Shown: piece by piece, positions 23,354 to 30,448 of the stretch
Position numbering within the stretch: position 1 is the first letter of the stretch
Layout: every line of letters begins with the position of its first letter
DNA from: Gemmatimonadota bacterium
GTDB taxonomy: Bacteria; Latescibacterota; UBA2968
Reading direction: 5' to 3'
DNA: 32,895 nt
Assembly (NCBI GenBank): GCA_009838845.1
Contig: VXRD01000153.1
Coordinates: 1-32,895, forward strand
The notes under the pieces: model-generated
Database searches by the model: none
What the model saw: the letters and a program-made list of their open reading frames with translations, nothing else
What the model was told of the DNA's origin: nothing
Translations under genes and position numbers: made by a program

Positions 23354-26300
23354 TTACGCGCGTGCTACGGCTGTGACGCGCTTGGCAAATTGGGAGAGGT
23401 CATCCATGAGGGAATAGACCGTGGGCAGGAGCACGAGGGTTAAAATTGTTGAGATGGATAGTCCGGAAATAACCACCAGGCCAATTGGTCCCCAGCGTCT
23501 TGAGGTGCCTTCGGCATTGCCGAAGAGCATCGGCAATACCAGCGGCATCAGACCTATGATGGTCGTCGTGGCGGTCATCATAATCGGACGCAAGCGGTCT
23601 TGCCCTCCACGGATAATGGCATCGCGGCGAGTAAGTCCCTGTTTTCGGTATCTGTTGATGTGATCGACCAGGACAATGCCGTTGTTGACCACAATGCCAA
23701 AGAGCACGAGGAGGCCGTATTTGGCATTGCTGTCCATGGCGATTTTGAAGGTGTAGAGACCGAGCGCGACGCCGATGAATGCGAAGAAAATGCAGAACAT
23801 AATGGTGAGCGGATGGACATAGGATTCAAAGAGCGAGGCCATGATGATGTAAATGAGAATGAGAGCCAGGATCAAAGTCTCGTAGTCCTGGTTCTGTTCT
23901 GCATTCATAGATCTGAAGCGGCGGTCCATTTCATAAGTATATCCCTTGGGCAGGGGTACGCCTTCCATGCGCATTTTCATGATCTGGCCCACGCGAAATA
24001 CCGCCTGCTGGTCTGTGTTGGCAAAAACCGTCACTGTTGACATGCGGTCTTCGCGTCGAATCGTGTTGGTGCCCGTTGTCAGGTCAAAATTCGCCAGGCT
24101 GGAGAAGGTGACCATGCCGCCGTTGTCGCTTTCAAATTCCGTTGTTTTAAGTTGTTCGAGGGTGGCGCGGTCTTCTTCGCGCAGCAGCACTGTGATGTCG
24201 ATCTCGCCATCTGGGGTTTTGAAGTTGGAGCCACCGCGCGAGCCGAGTGCAGAGGCAATGGTGTTTGCAATATCGCGCGGCGAGAGACCGTAGCGCTGTG
24301 CGCGCTCGCGATTGACCGTGACGCGAATTTCCTCGGTTCCACTTTCGAGGCTGGTCTGTATTTCGTGAACGCCGGGCATGTCCTGCATGCTGGTTTCAAT
24401 GTCTTCGGCCAAAATGGCCAGTGTTTCCTGACTACGCCCTTTGAGCTGAACACCCGCTCCCACAGCAGAACTACCGCGACCACCGCCGGATTTGAAACGC
24501 ACACCTGGAATGTCTTTGGGCAGGAGGGCCATAACTTTGCGTTGAACTTCATCTGTGGTGAGTTTGCCTTGGTCTGCTGACGTGAGATAAAGGGTCAGGC
24601 GTGTGCCTCGCCGACCACTGTATCGGCTGCCAATGGCTTCGATGTCGAGTTCGTCTTTTAAGGGGATGAGCATGTCTTCGGCAATTTTGAAGATCTCACG
24701 CGCTTGATCCACATCGTAACTGCGGGGCATTTCAATGGTGAGCCTTACAGCGCGACTGGGCTGATAGCGGAAGGGTTGTTGTTCTACTTTTCCATAGATA
24801 TAGTTGCCCATAAAGAGCAGGACACATGCAGCCGACAGGGTTGCCCATCGATAGTGAAGCGTAGAAGATACCAATTTGGCATATAGAGCTTTGGGACCGA
24901 TTGATCGGTAGCGAAAATAGAGAAAGACGACCAGTGCAATGACGCCGGGAAAACCGATTTTGGCAAATGTCGGAAGTCCGCTGATGGTCTTATTAAAATT
25001 TGCCCACAGACCCGCGTAATCAATTTTGCTGAAGTCCGTGTAATAAATAAGAGTACCCAGACCAAGTGCGGCTACAAGGCCGACGATGCTCTTGAGAATG
25101 CGATCGAGGAGTTGGCCATCGTGTTTGAATGCGCGTGAGGCTGCCAGCGGGATGAGTGAGAGCGCGATACAAAACGAGGCAATAACAGCTATTATTACGG
25201 TAATGGCAAAGTCGCGCATGAAGAGCGAGGTGCGCGAATCGGTGACAAAAATGACCGGAATAAATACGCAGATGGTCGTGAGCGATGCGGCGAGGACGGG
25301 AAGCCCGATTTCATCGCTGCCCTCGAGCGCGGCGTGCCTGGCATCTTGCCCTTCTTCAAATCGTTTGCGAAAGATATTTTCAAGGGCTACGACTGCGGGA
25401 TCGACGAGCATACCAATGGCGACCATCAGCCCCATCATCGAAATGAGATTGAGGGTGATATTCGATCCGGATTGGCGCATGAAATACATGATCAGGAATA
25501 CGGTGAGCACGCTGATGGGGATAGCAGAGCCGATGATGAGCGTGCTGCGGAAGTTGCGAAGAAAAATAAAGATGGCGATGACGGCCAGCAGACCACCCAG
25601 AATAGCAGATTGGCTGAGGCTCTTGATGCTATTTGTCACGTCGATGGATCGATCGCGCACCATGTGCATGCGGAGCTTTTCTTTTCCGACTTCCGAGTGG
25701 ATGAGGGCGAGTTCGTCGCGCACGAGTTTGCAAACATCGACCATGTTGGCCGTTGAGGCTTTCTGAACTTCGAGGTTTAACGAGGGGCGCCCGTCGAGGC
25801 GTTCAAAGCTGCGAGATTCGGGATAATCGTATGTGACATTGGCAATGTCGTCGAGGGTGAGATTGGGGCGAATGGGCAGATCGCGAATTTGGTCAATGGT
25901 TTCAAATTCGCCCATGCTGCGAACGGCGAAGCGTTTGTTGCCTTCGGTGACATACCCCGCAGAGATATTGATATTGTTGCTATTCAGGGCACGATTGATG
26001 GTGCGGAAATCCATCTTATAGGCTGTCATGGCTTTTTGATCGACTTCGATGAGGAGGTCTTTTTCTCGCAGGCCCTCGAGTGCGACATTGGCGACGCCTT
26101 CGAGACGCTGCACTCTGGGCAGGATCATTTGATTGAACACATTGACGAGTTCCTGATTGTTTTCGCCAAGCCAGGTGAGGGAATATTCGAGGACGGGAAA
26201 GTCTTCGGTGTCGAAGCTGCGAATGTCGATGCGATCGACATCGGCGGGCAGGTCGGCGCGAACTTGATCGAGGCGGTCTCGGATGTGAACACCGATGATG

Positions 26301-26605
26301 TCCATGTCCGCATCCATCGCAAATTCCATGCCGACGCGCGCACTGGATCCGCTGGATGAGGAACTTATGCTTTCAACACCCGACAGCGTTCCGAGGATTT
26401 CCTCGATGGGGCGCGTGATGAACCGCTCAATTTCTTCCGGGGAAGAGGAGGGATAATTGACAGAGACAAAGATGCGCGGAAATGTCAGGCTGGGCAGGTA
26501 TTCGAGCGGCAGCCTGAATAGGGATATAAAACCCATCATCATAATACTGAGCACAATCATAATGGTGCTAATGGGTTTATTAATGGCAAATTCACTGAGT
26601 TTCAT
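23354..26605 (-). CDS. RND-family efflux transporter (AcrB/HAE-like)
   Basis: The 1083-residue protein has the RND layout: TM1 (NKPISTIMIVLSIMMMGF), a large periplasmic porter domain with internal repeats, a TM2-6 bundle (330-490), a second porter domain and a TM8-12 bundle. TM4 reads GMLVDPAVVALEN where AcrB has LVDDAIVVVEN, so the residue at the Asp408 position is Pro403. TM10 reads GIVVNNGIVLVD, with Asn974 at the AcrB Lys940 position. About 60 extra residues near 505-565 contain two additional hydrophobic segments. Substrate class cannot be assigned. ATG 26605 has AAAGGAGGAGG upstream. No membrane-fusion protein or TolC gene is adjacent; the gene has its own promoter. Confidence 0.92.
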   Translation of the reverse strand: MKLSEFAINKPISTIMIVLSIMMMGFISLFRLPLEYLPSLTFPRIFVSVNYPSSSPEEIERFITRPIEEILGTLSGVESISSSSSGSSARVGMEFAMDADMDIIGVHIRDRLDQVRADLPADVDRIDIRSFDTEDFPVLEYSLTWLGENNQELVNVFNQMILPRVQRLEGVANVALEGLREKDLLIEVDQKAMTAYKMDFRTINRALNSNNINISAGYVTEGNKRFAVRSMGEFETIDQIRDLPIRPNLTLDDIANVTYDYPESRSFERLDGRPSLNLEVQKASTANMVDVCKLVRDELALIHSEVGKEKLRMHMVRDRSIDVTNSIKSLSQSAILGGLLAVIAIFIFLRNFRSTLIIGSAIPISVLTVFLIMYFMRQSGSNITLNLISMMGLMVAIGMLVDPAVVALENIFRKRFEEGQDARHAALEGSDEIGLPVLAASLTTICVFIPVIFVTDSRTSLFMRDFAITVIIAVIASFCIALSLIPLAASRAFKHDGQLLDRILKSIVGLVAALGLGTLIYYTDFSKIDYAGLWANFNKTISGLPTFAKIGFPGVIALVVFLYFRYRSIGPKALYAKLVSSTLHYRWATLSAACVLLFMGNYIYGKVEQQPFRYQPSRAVRLTIEMPRSYDVDQAREIFKIAEDMLIPLKDELDIEAIGSRYSGRRGTRLTLYLTSADQGKLTTDEVQRKVMALLPKDIPGVRFKSGGGRGSSAVGAGVQLKGRSQETLAILAEDIETSMQDMPGVHEIQTSLESGTEEIRVTVNRERAQRYGLSPRDIANTIASALGSRGGSNFKTPDGEIDITVLLREEDRATLEQLKTTEFESDNGGMVTFSSLANFDLTTGTNTIRREDRMSTVTVFANTDQQAVFRVGQIMKMRMEGVPLPKGYTYEMDRRFRSMNAEQNQDYETLILALILIYIIMASLFESYVHPLTIMFCIFFAFIGVALGLYTFKIAMDSNAKYGLLVLFGIVVNNGIVLVDHINRYRKQGLTRRDAIIRGGQDRLRPIMMTATTTIIGLMPLVLPMLFGNAEGTSRRWGPIGLVVISGLSISTILTLVLLPTVYSLMDDLSQFAKRVTAVARA

Positions 26606-26622
26606 GCCTCCTCCTTTCTACT

Positions 26623-26651
26623 AATACAATCTGCGCGAACAGGCGTGTCAA
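26623..26651 (-). promoter_or_regulatory. Sigma-70-type promoter for the RND gene
   Basis: On the - strand a perfect TTGACA (complement of 26646-26651) is followed by 17 bases and TGTATT (complement of 26623-26628). The RND start codon is 17 bases beyond the -10 box, with a strong ribosome site in the very short leader. Confidence 0.6.
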
Positions 26652-26704
26652 TTCATTTTGGTTTTGACGAAAATAGTAGTGCAATTGTTCCTCAGATAGA
26701 AGTT

Positions 26705-27214
26705 TCAAACAATGGTTTCTACGAATGTAATGCTATCGGGGTCGAGGCGGCGGTAATCTACGATCTCATAGCGATTGCCATCGGCGTCTCGCAAGATCAC
26801 GCGCACGTCGTCAATTACGCGCACGTCGCGTTTGCTGCTGGGGATTTCAAATACGCGATGCCCGCGATCTGTTTCCACATCCCATGTGGGGACGTGAAAA
26901 TTGGAAACAATGCTATTTATTTTTAGAATGCGCGGCATAAAATATGCCTGTTCGAGTGCTATTTCCAATGCATCTCGGCTGTCTGGGTCGAGATCGACCA
27001 TGTCGCGCACTATGCCTATTTCGCTGCCATCTGGATTTTGTAGCACAATAAATTTTGTGGACGCGTTGAGGGGGAAAGCGCGCTGTACACCAATCCGCTC
27101 GTGGATTTCACCGCGCAGGTCGAGTGTGAGATCGTCAAAATCGTCGAGATACAGGCGAATGTCGCGGGGCGAGAGAAGGGAGAGGTCGCCGGTCAGGTTT
27201 GGGAGTGAAGACAT
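26705..27214 (-). CDS. DUF1854 family protein, partner of the upstream ABC exporter
   Basis: The 169-residue soluble protein reads as DUF1854: 'ERIGVQRAFPLNASTKFIVLQNPDGSEIGIVRDMVDLDPDSRDAL', then 'YFMPRILKINSI', then a strand-rich end with VRVILRDADGNRYEIVDYRRLD. To my knowledge DUF1854 genes commonly sit beside a particular ABC exporter type; some databases link the pair to cyanophycin metabolism, but no cyanophycin gene is seen here. It starts 17 bases after the stop of the ABC gene at 27232-29529 on the same strand, with AAAGG about 8 bases before the ATG. It therefore probably acts as a soluble accessory of that exporter. Molecular function is unknown. Confidence 0.8.
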   Translation of the reverse strand: MSSLPNLTGDLSLLSPRDIRLYLDDFDDLTLDLRGEIHERIGVQRAFPLNASTKFIVLQNPDGSEIGIVRDMVDLDPDSRDALEIALEQAYFMPRILKINSIVSNFHVPTWDVETDRGHRVFEIPSSKRDVRVIDDVRVILRDADGNRYEIVDYRRLDPDSITFVETIV

Positions 27215-27231
27215 TTATATACCTTTATTCG

Positions 27232-29529
27232 TTACCACGCGCGGAGTTTGGACAGTTCGGTTTGCATGCGGCAAAGACGCGCGTAAATACCATCGTAGGC
27301 GATGAGTTCGGCGTGTGATCCCATCTCGGCGAGTTCGCCTTTGTCGATGATGAAGAGGCGATCTGCGTGTTTGAGCGTGGAAAGGCGATGGGCGATGGCA
27401 AAGGTCGTGCGCCCTTGCACGAGTCTGTAAAGGGCTTCTTGAATCTGTGATTCTGTCTCGGTATCCATGCTGGAGGTAGCTTCATCGAGAATTAGAATGC
27501 GCGGGTTTCGCAGGATCGCGCGCGCAATGGAGATGCGCTGTCTTTCGCCGCCCGAGAGCCGAACGCCGCGTTCACCTACGGGTGTGTCGTAACTATCGGG
27601 CAGGCGGAGGATAAATTCGTGGGCATTGGCTGTTTTGGCGGCTGCGACGATTTCATCGAGTGACGCATCGGGGTTGCCGTATGCGATGTTCTCGGCTATC
27701 GGACCATTGAAGAGAAAGGGATCCTGCAGTACGACGCCGATCTGATCGCGCAGGGATTTGAGGGTGACATCGCGGATATCGCGTCCGTCGATTAAAATCG
27801 TGCCTTCTTCGATATCGTAAAATCTGCAAATCAGGTTGATCAGGGTGCTTTTGCCCGCGCCAGAATGCCCGGCAAGGCCGATCATTTCGCCGGGTTCAAC
27901 GGTAAAGTTGAGATTTTTGAGAACGGGTTTGCCAATTTCGTAAGAAAATGTCACGTCGTCAAATTGGATGCGCCCTTCAATGGCGGGCATGGTGTATGCG
28001 GAGCGCCTGTCAGTTACGTCGGGTTGTGTGTCGAGCACTTCAAAGACGCGTTCGGCAGAAGATGCGGCTCTCTGGAAGCGGTGGTTGAGGCGGCAGAGGC
28101 TTTCAACCGGGCCGTAAAAACGCCACATGTACTGCGTAAATGCCACAAAGTTGCCCAGGGTCAATGCGCCGTCGAGAACCGAGGTGCCCCCCACGAGCCA
28201 TATAATCAGCGTTCCGATAGATGTAATAAAAGCCATGACGGGGCTGAAGATGCTGCGAATGCCCGCAATTTTGATTTCGCCCTTGAGGAGGTCTTCGCTG
28301 CGCGTCTGAAATTTACCCACTTCGCGGTTTTCCTGTGCAAAGGCTTTGACCACGCGCACGCCGGGAATGGTGTCGGCAAGGAGTGCGCTGATGGCAGCCC
28401 AACGCCGAAACAGGCCGCGATAGGTGCGATGCAGGCGGTGACCAAATTTGAGGGTTGCAATAATCAGAAGGGGGGTGGGGATTAAAACGAGGGTGGCGAG
28501 TTTGATATTCATCGCAAAGAGAATGATGCATATAAAGGCGATGGTAACGATGTCGCGGATGATTTCTTGCAGGCCATCGCTGATAAAATCTTGCAGGCGG
28601 CCCACATCCTGGGTGATGCTGGCCATAATGGTGCCGGTTTCGCGTTCGTTGTAGAAGCTGAGAGAATGTCGGTGGAGGTGCTGATAGACCTCATTTCTGA
28701 GGTTATAGGTGATTTTCTGTCCAAGAACGGATAGGATATACGAGCGTATGGCGCGAAGGCCCGATTGCGAGAGATTGATCAGCAGGAGCAGGCCCACGAG
28801 GAAATAGAGGATTTGGTATCCGGTAGGTATCCCAAATATGCTGTTTGTGATGTCGCGGAAGAAGGTCGTTTCATATGTTGCCGAAGGTGCGAGTACACCA
28901 TCGATGAGGTCGCGCATCAAAAGCGGTGGGGTAAGGCTAATAAAGGTCGAGGTGAGGAGCAGGACAAGGCTCAGAGTTCCGAGTTTCCAGAAGGGACGCG
29001 CATAGGCGAGCAAGCGATACAGCAGTTTGCGGGTGTCGAGACAGTTGGTGCAGACTCCCACCCTGCGGGAAATAATTGTGCCGCACACGTCACACCGTCT
29101 GCCCGAAATCGCGCGTCCAAGTTGGCCTTTGGCGATTTTGTCTTCGGTTTTGCGCGCGTCTTTTACAAGAGCCTCAAGTCGGTGCGTTATCCGATTGAAT
29201 TTCTGGTTATGGCCTTTGGTAAATCGCGCGAGTGTGGCACCTGTGGTTCCGGTGCGGACTTTGAGTAAGCTGTTGCCAAACAGGTCTTTGACTTCGAGAT
29301 TGGTAATTTCTGAAAGCGGGATGCGCTCTGTGTGTGGTGTCGAATCGCCGTTGGGGCTAATTGCGAACAAGTGTTTGTCTGTGGCGAGGAGATAAGCGAT
29401 GCCATACGTGCCATCGAGACGGATGTCGGTACTGGCCGATAATTGAACCGTTTCGTGCGATGGAATAAGGCCATCCAAAATGTGCTGAGGGGGGAATTCC
29501 AGAAGATTTATCTCGGAAGCGTTTGCCAC
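27232..29529 (-). CDS. ABC exporter (fused membrane and ATPase domains) with PH-like and zinc-ribbon N-terminus
   Basis: The 765-residue half-transporter has four parts. Residues about 25-125 look like a bacterial PH-type domain (YLLATDKHLFAIS, IPLSEITNLEVKDLFGNSLLKVRTG). A zinc ribbon has Cys146, Cys149, Cys160 and Cys163. A six-helix type-1 exporter domain covers about 175-480. The ATPase has Walker A GHSGAGKS (554-561), Q-loop Gln602, signature LSGGERQ (658-664), Walker B LILDEA with Asp682 and Glu683, and H-loop His714. All ATPase residues are intact. The start is GTG 29529 with AGGAG upstream. The PH-plus-zinc-ribbon extension and the DUF1854 gene 17 bases downstream set it apart from ordinary MsbA-like exporters. 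The substrate is unknown. Confidence 0.92.
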   Translation of the reverse strand: MANASEINLLEFPPQHILDGLIPSHETVQLSASTDIRLDGTYGIAYLLATDKHLFAISPNGDSTPHTERIPLSEITNLEVKDLFGNSLLKVRTGTTGATLARFTKGHNQKFNRITHRLEALVKDARKTEDKIAKGQLGRAISGRRCDVCGTIISRRVGVCTNCLDTRKLLYRLLAYARPFWKLGTLSLVLLLTSTFISLTPPLLMRDLIDGVLAPSATYETTFFRDITNSIFGIPTGYQILYFLVGLLLLINLSQSGLRAIRSYILSVLGQKITYNLRNEVYQHLHRHSLSFYNERETGTIMASITQDVGRLQDFISDGLQEIIRDIVTIAFICIILFAMNIKLATLVLIPTPLLIIATLKFGHRLHRTYRGLFRRWAAISALLADTIPGVRVVKAFAQENREVGKFQTRSEDLLKGEIKIAGIRSIFSPVMAFITSIGTLIIWLVGGTSVLDGALTLGNFVAFTQYMWRFYGPVESLCRLNHRFQRAASSAERVFEVLDTQPDVTDRRSAYTMPAIEGRIQFDDVTFSYEIGKPVLKNLNFTVEPGEMIGLAGHSGAGKSTLINLICRFYDIEEGTILIDGRDIRDVTLKSLRDQIGVVLQDPFLFNGPIAENIAYGNPDASLDEIVAAAKTANAHEFILRLPDSYDTPVGERGVRLSGGERQRISIARAILRNPRILILDEATSSMDTETESQIQEALYRLVQGRTTFAIAHRLSTLKHADRLFIIDKGELAEMGSHAELIAYDGIYARLCRMQTELSKLRAW

Positions 29530-29569
29530 AGATCAACTCCTGATAAAAAGGAAGTGTTTACTTACTTAT

Positions 29570-29598
29570 AAATTACAAGAATTTGGCAAATGCGTCAA
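29570..29598 (-). promoter_or_regulatory. Possible promoter for the ABC/DUF1854 unit
   Basis: On the - strand TTGACG (complement of 29593-29598), 17 bases and TAATTT (complement of 29570-29575) lie in the 86-base gap upstream of the ABC gene. The -10 match is poor. Confidence 0.4.
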
Positions 29599-29615
29599 GA
29601 CAAGATAGGAGTGGA

Positions 29616-30362
29616 TCAGGTAGATCTGAACATGCGGTGCCAGAGAGTTGGCTTTTGAGACCGCAGCCATGTTTTGAGCCGCGATTCCCAGTCGCGTGGG
29701 CGTTCGGGCAGGAGGGGGAAACGCGTTTGTATGTATTCTTTCTGCGCTTCGATATCGACTTTGGCAATGGGTGCATAAGCTGGCAAAAGCGAGCGGTTGA
29801 CAAGTTGCCGCTTTTTGCTGGCTTCGATATTTTCGTGCGCGAGGCGCAGGTTTTCGAGGTAGCGGTATGTCAGGTCGCGCACCCGTGCATTGTATTGTTT
29901 GCACAATTGGTCAAAGGTGCTGATGGTCCCCAGGAGATCAGATGCGCTCGCAGGCGGCGTTTCCGCGTCAGGATGAAAATTTTCGGGGAGTGCATTCAGG
30001 CCAAGTGTTTCGCACATTTCTTTGTCGTAGGAAAATGTGCGGATGAGTGTTTGTGCAAGGGGGCGAATAGCTTTTTGCAATGGCGCGATTTTTTCGGTTG
30101 CGCGTTGCAGGTGCTCGTCGGCATTTTTGAGGTGTTCTTCCGCGTCTTTGCGCTCCTGGAGGTGTGCGGGAAGCACATTGTTGTCGCGCAGGATTTTACC
30201 CGCCATGCGATGTTCCGCATCAGGGCGAAAATACGCTTTTAAATCGAGTGGCTTGCCTTTGCCGGGAATATCGGTATCGTCTGACACGGCATCGCGCAGC
30301 ATTTCATCGGGTGTGCGCCTTTCGGGCTTTCCATCAGGCGTGCGTCTGATTGTTTTGTTCAC
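29616..30362 (-). CDS. DUF1992 (DNAJC28-type) domain protein with C-terminal helical extension
   Basis: The 248-residue protein has no signal peptide or membrane segment. Residues about 12-75 contain the DUF1992 pattern 'DIPGKGKPLDL ... MAGKILRDNNVLPAHLQERKDAE', the conserved C-terminal part of DnaJ homologue subfamily C member 28. No J domain (HPD) is present. The rest (about 75-248) is charged and predicted helical, with a possible coiled coil near 65-100 and 165-190 and a tryptophan-rich tail. DUF1992 proteins have no settled function. The start is GTG 30362 with GGAGG upstream. A well-spaced promoter precedes it, separating it from the sigma-factor gene. Confidence 0.75.
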   Translation of the reverse strand: MNKTIRRTPDGKPERRTPDEMLRDAVSDDTDIPGKGKPLDLKAYFRPDAEHRMAGKILRDNNVLPAHLQERKDAEEHLKNADEHLQRATEKIAPLQKAIRPLAQTLIRTFSYDKEMCETLGLNALPENFHPDAETPPASASDLLGTISTFDQLCKQYNARVRDLTYRYLENLRLAHENIEASKKRQLVNRSLLPAYAPIAKVDIEAQKEYIQTRFPLLPERPRDWESRLKTWLRSQKPTLWHRMFRST

Positions 30363-30403
30363 TATATTCCTCCGGGAATTTGGCGGGTAAGTCCTTTGTG
30401 ATA

Positions 30404-30432
30404 AATATACCCAGAACCGGGTCTCATATCAA
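30404..30432 (-). promoter_or_regulatory. Sigma-70-type promoter for the DUF1992 gene
   Basis: On the - strand TTGATA (complement of 30427-30432), 17 bases and TATATT (complement of 30404-30409) give a good promoter match. It ends about 41 bases upstream of the DUF1992 start codon and lies entirely in the gap after the sigma-factor gene. Confidence 0.65.
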
Positions 30433-30448
30433 GAAGCAGAGTACACGA

